Counted from the stretch's first letter, positions 9,501 to 17,205 are shown. The stretch: DNA of 42,343 nt from Acetatifactor sp. (GCA_022511465.1 JAFLRM010000030.1:1-42343), one strand, 5' to 3'. The notes: generated by a model not told the origin, from the sequence alone. Translations and numbers: made by a program.

Positions 9501-10645
9501 AAGTCGTCCTTATTCCTACCTTTATTGCTGCGTCTGACAACCTGATCTGAGCTATTCACGCTCCCCACATAAGCACTATAGTTTCTCTCTTTCATCACGC
9601 GAAACATGTCATGATATGCTTTTTGATCATATTTCTTTATAACATTTTTTAACTGTTTTAAGTCCCTCTGGTGGAGTTGATAGGACTCAACTCTTGCCTG
9701 AGACAAATAAGTATGACCTTTCATGATGCTGGACAACAATCCCCTGTCATGAATGTCTTTGATGTCCATGATAAGTTCAAAATTATCATCTCCAATGACC
9801 GCTTGCACATCATTGGCTATTTCTTCATAATTGGAATCACGGAACGACAATGACAACTTTTTATGCTCTTCATCCACTACACCTTCACCAAAAATATCAA
9901 CCAATTTCACATTCAATCCACACATCAAACTAACTATTTGAAATGCTGACTTTTGCTTTTTATTGATTTTCAGCAGGCTAGCCACCTCTTCCAAAATCTG
10001 TTTTCTACTTTTCCCCTTTTGTCCCAATATTCGTTCCAATTCTGATATATCACTGGATACCGGAAAATCAATTTCCAATTCCTCCACTTTTTCCTGCAAA
10101 GTTTGAAAAGTGCTTAGAAAATCACCTCTTTCGTCCTCTGAAGACAACGCTTCATTTAAGAAGTGTCCCCTATGTTTAAACATATTTGCCAGAGCAAGAT
10201 ATACTAAGCGAACGTCAAATGATTTGTCCGATTCAATCAAAGCCTTTCGCAAATGAAATATTGTCGGATATTCCCTATAATAATCCTGATCAGTATAATT
10301 CCGGTCTGCAAATAATGCATACGGCTGCTTATTATTTTCGGCACGCTCCTCCATATGATACTTACTGTCATCTAATCTCGCAAAAAAACCGGGATCAATC
10401 TCATCAATTGCCTTTGAAAACAATTCTCGGAGCATCCCCAATCTGGCCACTTCGCGCTGTCTTCTCCTTCTCGCTATGCGAAAGCTTCTTCTCTCTGCTG
10501 ATGTCTGTGCCTCGTCAAACAGACGAACACCCCATAAATTCTTCCCTTTTGCGCGCAGCAATCGATAGTTATCATCCGTTACCGCCCAACCGACAGAATT
10601 CGTACCCATATCCAATCCTAAATAGTACTTTTGAACTTTCTCCAT
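6527..10645 (-). CDS. cas9: RNA-guided endonuclease Cas9 (type II-A)
   Basis: Cas9 cuts DNA matched by the crRNA-tracrRNA duplex next to a PAM. It has 1372 residues, close to the 1368 of the S. pyogenes enzyme. RuvC-I is at the N-terminus (GLDMGTNSVGW, D12) and an arginine-rich bridge helix spans about 52-75. RuvC-II is RIFVEMPREEG with E785, HNH is DIDHIYP with H867 and N891, and RuvC-III is HHAQDAY with D1002, so both nuclease sites look intact. The C-terminal domain aligns at its end with the S. pyogenes PAM-interacting domain (KEV...QSATGLF), but the two PAM-reading arginines are replaced by N1343 and K1345. The ATG at 10645 follows AAAGGAGA at proper distance. A possible promoter (TTGCAC, about 16 bp, TAAATA) overlaps the tracrRNA gene on the other strand. 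Confidence 0.99.
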   Translation of the reverse strand: MEKVQKYYLGLDMGTNSVGWAVTDDNYRLLRAKGKNLWGVRLFDEAQTSAERRSFRIARRRRQREVARLGMLRELFSKAIDEIDPGFFARLDDSKYHMEERAENNKQPYALFADRNYTDQDYYREYPTIFHLRKALIESDKSFDVRLVYLALANMFKHRGHFLNEALSSEDERGDFLSTFQTLQEKVEELEIDFPVSSDISELERILGQKGKSRKQILEEVASLLKINKKQKSAFQIVSLMCGLNVKLVDIFGEGVVDEEHKKLSLSFRDSNYEEIANDVQAVIGDDNFELIMDIKDIHDRGLLSSIMKGHTYLSQARVESYQLHQRDLKQLKNVIKKYDQKAYHDMFRVMKERNYSAYVGSVNSSDQVVRRSNKGRNKDDLYKTIRSLLKKFPQEDIDVQSIMEKLDAGIFLPKQLTDTNGVIPNQVHKKEMKAILKKAELYLPFLLEKDETNLTVSEKILQLFSFQIPYYVGPLGQKYKDKKGYNVWAERKAQGRIFPWNFEDKIDMKRTAEKFIERMVRHCTYLTGERALPKQSLLYERFEVLNELNNLKIRGEKLSEDTKQDIYKSLFQSGKKVSFSRLEGYLIANNLIKKGEENIISGIDGGFHNSLSSLGKFLGALGERALYDENQEMIENIIFWGTIYGNDKKFLKERIREIYDENALTEQELKRILGFKFEGWGRLSRNFLTMEGVSKEDGVLRSLIGAMWETNDNLMELLSDRYTYVDTLNKQIQTVEKPLVEWEIEDLDELYLSAPVKRMVWQTMNILKELEQVLGHAPERIFVEMPREEGRKGDRKESRKQKLSNLYKSIKEEECIWKKEMEEQPESTFRSKKLYLYYLQMGKCMYTGERIELSDLMSDNLYDIDHIYPRHFVKDDSIENNLVLVKKEKNAHKSDVFPIETDIRTKMYPTWKIMREKGFLTDEKFRRLTRTNTFTEEEKAGFINRQLVETRQGTKAITQVLQQAFPEANIVFSKATNVSDFRNKYNLLKARCVNNLHHAQDAYLNIVVGNVYYVKFTKSPLNFIREAQRDPKNPQNMYNMDKIFDWDVERNGERAWTASAREEQGTIAIVKKVMADHSPLVTRSCVEEHGGITRKATIWNAKTAGEGNGYIPVKMNDPRVQDVTKYGGLTAVAVSGYTLVEYSVNGKKVRSLEALPVYLGRSEDLTEERMKEYFEQILSAENKGKKIEELRICKKMIPRKSLIKYNGMYYYLGGKTNKQIELANAVQLCMGIEHTNYMKKVEKAVASDYYDEKDAQKHLILTKEQNVNVYDQLVGKMTNATYANIVGAVKECVLQGKEKFIELSVKEQCYVLYQLCINLQAGEAADLRLLGGSEKSGKYVINKKITDAKEVILICQSATGLFQRKIDLLTI

Positions 10646-10663
10646 AGTATTTTCTCCTTTATA

Positions 10664-10692
10664 TTGACTTTTGTTTTTATTCGTGCTATTCT
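10664..10692 (+). promoter_or_regulatory. tracrRNA promoter
   Basis: TTGACT (10664-10669) and TATTCT (10687-10692) are separated by exactly 17 bp on the plus strand. The predicted start near 10699 falls at the first bases of the anti-repeat. The promoter lies in the cas9 5' leader and points away from cas9. Confidence 0.75.
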
Positions 10693-10695
10693 TTA

Positions 10696-10790
10696 TTTAC
10701 AAACTTACAGGGTGAGTGCAAATAAGGATTTATCCGATATCGTTTGCCCGCATTGAGCGGCTATGAAAAAGGCTTTTTATAAGTCTTTTT
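10696..10790 (+). ncRNA. tracrRNA
   Basis: This RNA pairs with the crRNA repeat so that RNase III and Cas9 can process and use it. The anti-repeat starts TTTACAAACTTACA (10696-10709), a perfect 14-base complement of the 3' part of the crRNA repeat. GGGT then pairs with ACCU (with one G-U), an unpaired GAGTG faces AGA in the repeat (the usual bulge), and CAAAT pairs with the repeat 5' GUUUG. Next comes a nexus-like hairpin GGAT-TT-ATCC (10726-10735), a CCGC-ATTGA-GCGG stem (10748-10760) and a termination zone with T-runs at 10773-10778 and 10785-10791. The 3' end overlaps the stop codon of the convergent WYL gene. The exact ends are inferred. Confidence 0.92.
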
Positions 10791-11757
10791 TATTTTGCAC
10801 ATATTTGTTCAACAGTTGTTCCGTTCCGTGCCTTAATCGCTCTCGTAATTTATCCGGTTTTAAAACTTCGACTATTTCCCCATACTGCAGCGCCCAATAA
10901 TACATTGCATTTTCATTCACTCTGGCTCGTACAACAATGGTGTCTTCCTTTTCCTGTAACAGCTTAAATTTTGAGCCAAACCAATCAATAAAATCACCTA
11001 TATTTTGCTTCCTAATTTCAACAACTACCCATATGCTATCCCCTGAAAACATATAGATATGCTCCCGCATGTAATTTGCAAGGTCAAAACCGTTCGCATA
11101 TTTCGCAATGTCAGTAATAGGACGTCTTCTCTCACTCAAAAGGGTGACATGGGATATCCTGTCAACTCTTCGATTCTCCAAATCATTATTGCGTCCTGCA
11201 TAACAAATCAAGTAATAGCGATTCCTATCTGTCACAAGATAATATGGATCCACTGTCTTTGTAGCCTTATCATACAATTTCCCATCCATCATATACGCAC
11301 AAATGGTCAACTCTACTTTGCAATTCTTTTCGATAGCTTCATCGATAATGTCAATAATCTCATACAATTTTACATTGGGGGTATGATTTATACTTTCCAG
11401 ATAACATATATGTTTAATACGATTTTTTAAGCTGTTACCAGATAAACTCTTTAATTTTTGAATTAACCCGTAAGCATTCCTTTGAGGAACATGTTGCCCA
11501 AACAATACTCCATCAATCAGCAATCTCAACTCATTATCCGCAAATTTATTGACTTTATATACTCCTCTTTCACCTTCAATATAACCATCATCCCGCAATT
11601 CTGCCAAATACCCGGATAACGTTTTTCTAGTGAGTGTCAGACGATATTCTCTTTCCAAATAAAAAATAATCTGCTTTTGAGACAATTTATGCTCTTTATC
11701 CGCGTATTTTTCTAAAATCTCTAATATGTAAATGTCAATTAGACCCTTTTTTCGCAT
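10777..11757 (-). CDS. WYL-domain transcriptional regulator
   Basis: This 326-residue regulator has an N-terminal winged helix (residues about 1-70, with QKQIIFYLEREYRLTLTRKTLSGYL as the likely helix-turn-helix) and a WYL-type effector domain in the middle (about 125-215, with PYYLVTDRNRYYLICYAGR, then ENRRVDRI). A C-terminal extension follows. WYL proteins sense ligands, in some cases nucleic acids or nucleotides, and often lie beside defence systems. It sits next to cas9, same strand, with only the tracrRNA gene between. Its TATAAT box (minus strand, 11779-11784) lies beside a near-perfect inverted repeat, suggesting autoregulation. Control of the cas operon is plausible but unproven. Confidence 0.88.
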   Translation of the reverse strand: MRKKGLIDIYILEILEKYADKEHKLSQKQIIFYLEREYRLTLTRKTLSGYLAELRDDGYIEGERGVYKVNKFADNELRLLIDGVLFGQHVPQRNAYGLIQKLKSLSGNSLKNRIKHICYLESINHTPNVKLYEIIDIIDEAIEKNCKVELTICAYMMDGKLYDKATKTVDPYYLVTDRNRYYLICYAGRNNDLENRRVDRISHVTLLSERRRPITDIAKYANGFDLANYMREHIYMFSGDSIWVVVEIRKQNIGDFIDWFGSKFKLLQEKEDTIVVRARVNENAMYYWALQYGEIVEVLKPDKLRERLRHGTEQLLNKYVQNKKDL

Positions 11758-11790
11758 AATACCTTCCTCTTTGTCACAATTATAACAAAC

Positions 11791-11816
11791 ATTATGCGTA
11801 GTATTTTACACATAAT
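11791..11816. promoter_or_regulatory. Inverted repeat, probable operator of the WYL regulator
   Basis: ATTATGCGTA (11791-11800) and TACACATAAT (11807-11816) are 10-bp arms with one mismatch around a 6-bp spacer. It covers the -35 region of the WYL gene, whose TATAAT lies at 11779-11784 on the minus strand, and lies between that gene and the divergent ferritin-like gene, so one protein could control both. Confidence 0.55.
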
Positions 11817-11972
11817 AAAATTTTATACTATATCTTATTATAATTGTATTTCTTGACAAAAGGCAAACGTTATTTCTTCCAGCAAATCATATTTGGGAAT
11901 ATAAATAGTTTCTTCTCACATATTTTCCTCCATTTCGGGCACACTACTCCCAAAACAATCTGGAGGTGTGCT

Positions 11973-12407
11973 ATGAGCAATGACGATACCGTTAAACTGT
12001 TAAAGGAATGTGACGCCGGCACCAAGATGGCCGTTTCCTCGATCAATGAGGTTCTCGATCAGGTGAAGGACAACGGAATGAAAGATCTGCTGTACAAGAG
12101 CAGAAGCCATCACGAGAGTCTGGGCAATGAGATCCATGATCTCTTGATCCAGCACGGCAGCGAGGACAAGGATCCTAGTGCCATGGCAAAGGGAATGTCC
12201 TGGATGAAGACCAACATGAAGATGGGAATGGATCACAGTGATGCCACCGTGGCCGACCTGATCACCGACGGCTGCAACATGGGCATCAAGTCCCTGCACA
12301 AGTATCTGAACCAGTATCGGGCGGCAGACAAGACTTCCAAGGATATCTGCGGCAAGCTCTCCGACATCGAGGAGACGCTCTGCAAGGATCTGCGGAAATA
12401 CCTGTAA
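11973..12407 (+). CDS. Ferritin-like four-helix-bundle protein (DUF2383-like)
   Basis: This 144-residue all-helical protein (MSNDDTVKLLKECDAGTKMA...) contains repeated helix patterns with acidic and His residues (SRSHHESLGNEIHDLL, MGMDHSDATVADLITDG). The layout is that of ferritin-like DUF2383/PA2169 domains common in Lachnospiraceae; the function of that group is not settled. The start is the ATG at 11973, preceded by TGGAGGTG; a longer frame to 11844 runs into AT-rich non-coding sequence. It is transcribed alone, divergent from the WYL gene, and ends in a strong terminator. Confidence 0.75.
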   Translation: MSNDDTVKLLKECDAGTKMAVSSINEVLDQVKDNGMKDLLYKSRSHHESLGNEIHDLLIQHGSEDKDPSAMAKGMSWMKTNMKMGMDHSDATVADLITDGCNMGIKSLHKYLNQYRAADKTSKDICGKLSDIEETLCKDLRKYL

Positions 12408-12426
12408 CGGAAGTATAAGAATAAAA

Positions 12427-12467
12427 CCCGGCACAAGGGCACATCAGTTTCCTTGTGTCGGGCTTTT
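12427..12467 (+). terminator. Rho-independent terminator after the ferritin-like gene
   Basis: CCCGGCACAAGG (12427-12438) pairs with CCTTGTGTCGGG (12451-12462) over 12 bp with one G-U, followed by CTTTT. A-rich sequence on the other flank suggests it may also serve the convergent citrate synthase gene. Confidence 0.85.
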
Positions 12468-12525
12468 GTCTTCATGATATCAATACGCTGTATCTTTTTG
12501 TGAGCCATTCGGCCATCTTCCAGTT

Positions 12526-13911
12526 TCAGCGATCTTTCATGTCAATATAAGGCGTATGGGTTCCCACATACTTGTAGGCCGGACGAATGATCTTGCTGGC
12601 ATTAATCAGTTCCTCCAGTCTGTGAGCGCTCCAACCGGGGATCCTCGCAATGGCAAAGAGCGGTGTGAAAAGCTCCTCCGGAATTCCCAGCATAGAATAC
12701 ACAAAGCCACTGTAGAAGTCCACGTTTGCACAGACATTCTTAAAGAGCTTTCTCTGCTCCATGATCAGGCGTCCCGCAATGCGCTCCACCCGGTCATACA
12801 GGTAAAACTCGTCCATCATGCCCTTCTCTTCCGCCAGACTCTTGGCATATCTCTTCAGGATGATCTCTCTGGGATCTGACAGGGTGTATACCGCATGCCC
12901 CATGCCATAAATCAGGCCGGCCTTGTCAAATACCTGCTTATTCAAAATCTTCAACAGGTAGGCGGCTATCTCTTCCTCGTCCTCCCAGTTTTTCACATTC
13001 TCTTTGATGTCCGTAAACATATTCTGCACCTTCAGATTGGCACCGCCGTGTCTGGGCCCTTTCAGGGAACCGATGGAAGCTGCTATGGCAGAGTAAGTGT
13101 CCGTGCCGGAAGAGGTCACCACATGGGTGGTAAAAGTGGAATTGTTACCGCCGCCATGATCCGCGTGAAGGATCAGGGCAACATCCAGAACCTTGGCTTC
13201 CAGCTCCGTATAATGACCGTCTTCCCGCAACATCATTAGCATATTCTCCGCCAGAGACAAACCCTTCTTCGGATTGCGGATCATCAGGGTCTCATCCTTC
13301 CGGAAATGACAGTAAGCGTGATAGGAATACACCGCGATCAAAGGAAGCTTGTTGATCAGCTCCAGCGACTGGCGCAGCACGTTCTGCGCCGTGATCTCAT
13401 CCGGGTTGTCGTCGTAAGTGTACAGAGTCAAGACACAGCGCTGCAAGGCGTTCATAATATTGCCGTTGGACGCTTTCATGACCACATCTCGCACAAAGCG
13501 TCCACCCAATTCCTGAAGTTCCCCCATCACGTGCAGGAACCGGTCAAGCTCCTGCTGATCAGGCAGTTTGCCGAAGATCAACAGATAAGAAACCTCCTCA
13601 AATCCATACTTTCGCTCTCCCAGACCATTTATGATATCCTCCACATTAATTCCCTGATAATACAACTCTCCGTCCGCCGGAATCTCGCGGCCGCCCACCA
13701 GTCGATAAGCACAGACATCCGATATCTCCGTAAGTCCTGTCAGGACACCTTTTCCGGTGGAGTCACGAAGTCCTCGCTTCACGTCGTATGTAACATATAA
13801 ATTGGGATCGATCCGATGGCTCTTCATCAGCTCCTGCTCCAGTTTGTCTATATCCTTTCGCAGTTCTCCCATCTCATGCAGACCCATCATCTCGTTTGTA
13901 TTCTCACTCAT
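12526..13911 (-). CDS. gltA: Citrate synthase
   Basis: This enzyme condenses oxaloacetate and acetyl-CoA to citrate, probably feeding glutamate synthesis in an anaerobe with a partial TCA cycle. It has 461 residues, slightly longer than most bacterial forms because of an N-terminal helical extension (MSENTNEMMGLHEMG...). The catalytic triad is visible: H288 in GPRHGGAN, H339 in GMGHAVYTLSDPR and D398 in VDFYSGFVY. The ATG at 13911 follows AAGGAGGAG. A good minus-strand promoter with a palindrome over the -10 box lies upstream at 14039-14074, so the gene is probably transcribed alone. Confidence 0.97.
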   Translation of the reverse strand: MSENTNEMMGLHEMGELRKDIDKLEQELMKSHRIDPNLYVTYDVKRGLRDSTGKGVLTGLTEISDVCAYRLVGGREIPADGELYYQGINVEDIINGLGERKYGFEEVSYLLIFGKLPDQQELDRFLHVMGELQELGGRFVRDVVMKASNGNIMNALQRCVLTLYTYDDNPDEITAQNVLRQSLELINKLPLIAVYSYHAYCHFRKDETLMIRNPKKGLSLAENMLMMLREDGHYTELEAKVLDVALILHADHGGGNNSTFTTHVVTSSGTDTYSAIAASIGSLKGPRHGGANLKVQNMFTDIKENVKNWEDEEEIAAYLLKILNKQVFDKAGLIYGMGHAVYTLSDPREIILKRYAKSLAEEKGMMDEFYLYDRVERIAGRLIMEQRKLFKNVCANVDFYSGFVYSMLGIPEELFTPLFAIARIPGWSAHRLEELINASKIIRPAYKYVGTHTPYIDMKDR

Positions 13912-14038
13912 TTAATTCTCCTCCTTATGCCTCTCGTCAGACAGCCCCTACAATGTCAACTGCTGACAAAAACACCAATTACGACTCCCCCTCGCAATCG
14001 GTGTCTTTCCGCTCTATCTATTCTGTCGTTTGCATCAT

Positions 14039-14074
14039 GTATACAAGTATACGTTACTTATATAAAAAATGCAA
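14039..14074 (-). promoter_or_regulatory. Citrate synthase promoter with palindrome over the -10 box
   Basis: On the minus strand TTGCAT (14069-14074) and TATACT (14046-14051) are 17 bp apart. GTATAC-AA-GTATAC (14039-14052) is an inverted repeat covering the -10 box, a natural place for a repressor. The promoter begins directly after the truA stop codon. Confidence 0.65.
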
Positions 14075-14090
14075 TAGTTTCTTTTAAAAA

Positions 14091-14834
14091 CTAATGGTAG
14101 TCAACTTTTACCATACAAAGTCCCTGTGCCGGCGCCGTGGGACCCGCCAGCGCACGCTTTTTCGCCTCGAGCAGTTCCTGCATACTCTCCGGCGTCCGCC
14201 TGCCATAGCCCACCTCCAGCAGGGTGCCGGTCAATATCCGCACCATATGCTGTAAAAAGCCTGTGCCGTGGTAGGTAAAAGTCAGATAATCCCCCTTCTG
14301 TACAATCTCGATGCTGTCCACCTTGCGGACGGTAGACTTCTTCATCCGGGGATTGCTGCAGAAGCTGGCAAAATCGTGTTCTCCCATCAAATATTCCGCG
14401 GCTTGACGCATCCTTTCCACATCGGGGCTCTCCTCCAGCACATACACATACTTGCGGTCAAATACCGGCTTCGTGGCTCCCATGTAACAAGTGTAACAGT
14501 AGGTCTTTCCAAGCGCATTATAACGACTGTGGAAACGGTCCCCCGCCCGACGCACCTCCTTCGCACAGATGTCATCCGGCAGATAACGATTCATATAGTC
14601 CCGAATCTCCTCTTCCGACAACTCCGTCTCCAAAAAGGCGTTGGCGATCATGGCTTTTGCGTGCACACCGGCATCCGTCCTGCCTGCTCCGATGACCTCC
14701 ACAGGGGTTCCCACCATCAGTGACAGCACGTTTTCCAGTTTCCCCTGAATGGTCAGATCCGTGTTAGGCTGATGCTCCCAGCCATAATAGCGGGAGCCGT
14801 CATATGCGATCGTCAGTCTGTAGTTTTGTCTCAA
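14091..14834 (-). CDS. truA: tRNA pseudouridine(38-40) synthase TruA
   Basis: TruA converts uridines 38-40 of the tRNA anticodon arm to pseudouridine. The protein has 247 residues, the usual length. The catalytic aspartate is D54 in GAGRTDAGVHAK, and the family signatures LTIAYDGSRYYGW (N-terminus) and FLQHMVRILTGTLLEVG (C-terminal half) are present. The start matching the family N-terminus is a TTG at 14834 with only a weak upstream AAAGG; no better ATG exists nearby. It is followed by the citrate synthase promoter. Confidence 0.96.
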   Translation of the reverse strand: MRQNYRLTIAYDGSRYYGWEHQPNTDLTIQGKLENVLSLMVGTPVEVIGAGRTDAGVHAKAMIANAFLETELSEEEIRDYMNRYLPDDICAKEVRRAGDRFHSRYNALGKTYCYTCYMGATKPVFDRKYVYVLEESPDVERMRQAAEYLMGEHDFASFCSNPRMKKSTVRKVDSIEIVQKGDYLTFTYHGTGFLQHMVRILTGTLLEVGYGRRTPESMQELLEAKKRALAGPTAPAQGLCMVKVDYH

Positions 14835-15051
14835 ATCAATGACCGTACCTTTCTCTTCTTCGTTTTAACTTGAATCTATTGTACTGGATTTCATACTTTT
14901 TTTCCAGCATTATATCGGCGTCTTCCCCTGACCTCCTGCTCTGCTAAAAACACTTGCCAAATCCTGTCGTAAATACTAGGATAGAACTAATGTAAATAAA
15001 AAAGTTGGGATATAAAATAGGTAGATAAAAATAAGAAAGGATAAAAATATC

Positions 15052-15480
15052 ATGGAAAAGCAGCTTTCACCTACAATAGAGCTTACACAAGAGACCTATC
15101 AGGAACTAACAGAGCGAAACCCTTTCAGCAAACTCTTGGGGTTGGAGGTTGTGGAGGTGGCACAGGGACACCTGGTCGGAAAACTCCCCTTTCACCGGAC
15201 ACTGCAAAACTTGTATGGTGATTTTCACGGAGGTGCCATCTCAGCCGCCGCGGACACTTTCTGCGGACTGGCAGCTTTCACATACGGCAACTTTGTCTCC
15301 ACCATCGATGCCAACATCCAATACCTGAGAGCCGGGCGCGACACAGAATTTCTTCTCTACGACGCACAAGTGATAAAAGCTGGCAAAAACATCATCGTGG
15401 TACACTTCGAGAGCCGAGATGATCAGGGAAATCTTACCAATATCGGCACATTGTCATATTTTGTAAAGGAAAAAGATTGA
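15052..15480 (+). CDS. PaaI-type hotdog-fold thioesterase
   Basis: This 142-residue protein has the PaaI/YiiD thioesterase pattern: HRTLQNLYGDFHGGAISAAADTFCGLAAF (about residues 48-76) holds the helix and acidic residue of the hotdog active site, and IDANIQYLRAG continues the central sheet. Such enzymes hydrolyse acyl-CoA thioesters; the substrate cannot be told from sequence. The ATG at 15052 follows AGAAAGGA. It lies 67 bp before the amino-acid transporter genes on the same strand and could be cotranscribed. Confidence 0.85.
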   Translation: MEKQLSPTIELTQETYQELTERNPFSKLLGLEVVEVAQGHLVGKLPFHRTLQNLYGDFHGGAISAAADTFCGLAAFTYGNFVSTIDANIQYLRAGRDTEFLLYDAQVIKAGKNIIVVHFESRDDQGNLTNIGTLSYFVKEKD

Positions 15481-15547
15481 CTTTAGTAAGGTAACTTGCT
15501 AATATAGTGACGTAACTTTAGTACGATTTATTAAGGAGGAGACTATT

Positions 15548-16411
15548 ATGAAAAAGTTATTGGCAATGGTTTTGACCACAGCTATGGTCATGGCCCTGGC
15601 AGCCTGCGGCAATGCCGCACCCACAGGTACAGATGCTTCCACCGGAGAGTCCGGAAGTTCTCCTGCCAGCACCACGGCCGGCAATGAGACAACCGCTTCC
15701 GAGGACAGCGATATGGCTTACGTGAAGGGAAAAGGCACTCTTGTGGTAGGTATCACCGAGTTTGAGCCTATGGATTATCAGGATGCGAGCGGCGAGTGGA
15801 TCGGCTTTGACGCTGACATGGCAAAGGCATTTGCAGAGAGTCTTGGGGTAGATGTTGAATTCATTGTGATCGACTGGGACAACAAGGTTCTGGAGTTGAA
15901 CGGTAAGACCATCGACTGCGTATGGAACGGCATGACACTGAATGCCGAAGTGATGAGCGCTATGGAGTGCTCCAACGCATATTGCAACAACGCACAGGTT
16001 GTGGTTGTTCCTGCTGACGTAGCTGACCAGTATCAGGACGTGGACAGCCTCTCCGGTCTGAATTTTGCAGTCGAGGCTGGCAGTGCCGGCGAAGATGAGG
16101 TGAGCGCACTGGGCCTGAATTATACCGCTGTGAACGCACAGGCTGACACCCTGATGGAGGTGAAAGCCGGTACCTCTGATGCCGCTGTGATCGATTCCCT
16201 GATGGCTGCCGCTATGGTGGGCGAAGGAACCGGCTATGCTGATCTGACCTACACTGTCGGTTTGAACAGCGAGGAGTACGGTGTAGGCTTCCGTAAAGGC
16301 TCCGATCTGGCTGCCGCACTGAACGATTTCTTTGCAGCAAGCTATGCTGACGGCAGCATGCAGAAATGCGCCGAGACTTACGGTGTGCAGGCCGCACTGA
16401 TCGAGCAGTAA
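15548..16411 (+). CDS. ABC transporter substrate-binding lipoprotein, polar amino acids
   Basis: This is a family 3 solute-binding protein that captures an amino acid outside the cell for the permease and ATPase encoded next. A lipoprotein signal peptide ends in ALAAC with lipidated C20, followed by a Ser/Thr/Gly-rich linker to about residue 55. The binding domain starts near GTLVVGITEFEPMDYQD and includes GFDADMAKAFAESLG and the CVWNGMTLN region. The start at 15548 has an ideal TAAGGAGGAG. A strong hairpin separates it from the permease, which usually leaves the binding protein in excess. Confidence 0.95.
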   Translation: MKKLLAMVLTTAMVMALAACGNAAPTGTDASTGESGSSPASTTAGNETTASEDSDMAYVKGKGTLVVGITEFEPMDYQDASGEWIGFDADMAKAFAESLGVDVEFIVIDWDNKVLELNGKTIDCVWNGMTLNAEVMSAMECSNAYCNNAQVVVVPADVADQYQDVDSLSGLNFAVEAGSAGEDEVSALGLNYTAVNAQADTLMEVKAGTSDAAVIDSLMAAAMVGEGTGYADLTYTVGLNSEEYGVGFRKGSDLAAALNDFFAASYADGSMQKCAETYGVQAALIEQ

Positions 16412-16430
16412 TTTGTATTGTATATCGGCA

Positions 16431-16461
16431 CAGAGAGCGGAAATTTCCGCTCTCTGTTTTT
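16431..16461 (+). terminator. Terminator-like hairpin between binding protein and permease genes
   Basis: CAGAGAGCGGAAA and TTTCCGCTCTCTG form a perfect 13-bp inverted repeat (16431-16456) followed by a T-run. Inside an operon, such a hairpin acts as a partial terminator or as an RNA-stabilising end for the upstream gene. Confidence 0.85.
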
Positions 16462-16485
16462 AACCTAAGAAAGCAGGGACTACAT

Positions 16486-17172
16486 ATGAAATTGATCATG
16501 GAACAAATGCCCGTCGTTATAAACGCTTTAAATATGGGCTTTTTACAGACGCTGAAGCTTTTCCTTGTCACACTGCTCGGTGCCATCCCGCTGGGACTCA
16601 TCATCGCTTTTGGCTCCATGTCCAAATTTAAGCCGCTGAGCTTTTTGTGCAAGATCATCGTCTGGATCATCCGTGGAACGCCTCTTATGATCCAGCTGCT
16701 GATCATCTACTATTTCCCGGGGCTGGTGCTGAACAACCCCATCTGGGGCGGCGGCGAGACCGGCCGTTTTCTGGCGGCCTCCACTTCTTTCATCATCAAC
16801 TACGCCTGCTATTTCTCCGAGATTTACCGCGGTGGCATTCAAAGTGTGCCCATAGGCCAGGAGGAAGCCGGGCTGGTGCTGGGCATGACCAAAGGACAGA
16901 TTTTCTTTAAGGTGACTCTGCTGCAGATGATCAAGCGCATCGTCCCGCCTATGTCAAACGAGATCATCACCCTGGTGAAAGACACCTCTCTCGCGCGGAT
17001 CATCGCGCTCCAGGAGGTCATCTGGGCAGGCCAGTCCTTTCTGAAAGGCTCACACGGCATCTCAGGTGCCATCTGGCCGCTGTTTTTCACTGCAGTTTAC
17101 TATTTGATCTTCAACGGTGTTCTGACTGTTCTTTTGGGGCGCCTTGAGAAAAAACTGGATTATTTTAGGTAA
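16486..17172 (+). CDS. ABC transporter permease, polar amino acids
   Basis: This 228-residue HisM-type permease forms the membrane channel of the amino-acid importer. Hydrophobic helices start at about residues 12-38 and 55-80. The EAA-type loop that contacts the ATPase is present (GQEEAGLVLGMTKGQIFFKVTLLQ), followed by PPMSNEIITLVKDTSLARII, a typical family signature. The start is the ATG at 16486; a longer frame beginning at 16366 runs back into the preceding gene and terminator. Confidence 0.94.
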   Translation: MKLIMEQMPVVINALNMGFLQTLKLFLVTLLGAIPLGLIIAFGSMSKFKPLSFLCKIIVWIIRGTPLMIQLLIIYYFPGLVLNNPIWGGGETGRFLAASTSFIINYACYFSEIYRGGIQSVPIGQEEAGLVLGMTKGQIFFKVTLLQMIKRIVPPMSNEIITLVKDTSLARIIALQEVIWAGQSFLKGSHGISGAIWPLFFTAVYYLIFNGVLTVLLGRLEKKLDYFR

Positions 17173-17205
17173 ACGGCGCAAAAACAGCGCAGAAATGAGG
17201 AAACT

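Noticed and set aside
6808..10647. Plus-strand open frames inside cas9
   Set aside because: They are antisense shadows with low-complexity Ser/Cys/Phe composition and lack ribosome binding sites.
11844..11972. Longer N-terminus for the ferritin-like protein
   Set aside because: The added 43 residues are AT-rich non-coding sequence in character, and a clear TGGAGGTG precedes the ATG at 11973.
16366..16485. N-terminal extension of the amino-acid permease
   Set aside because: It reads through the end of the binding-protein gene and the terminator hairpin; MKLIMEQMP at 16486 is a typical permease start.
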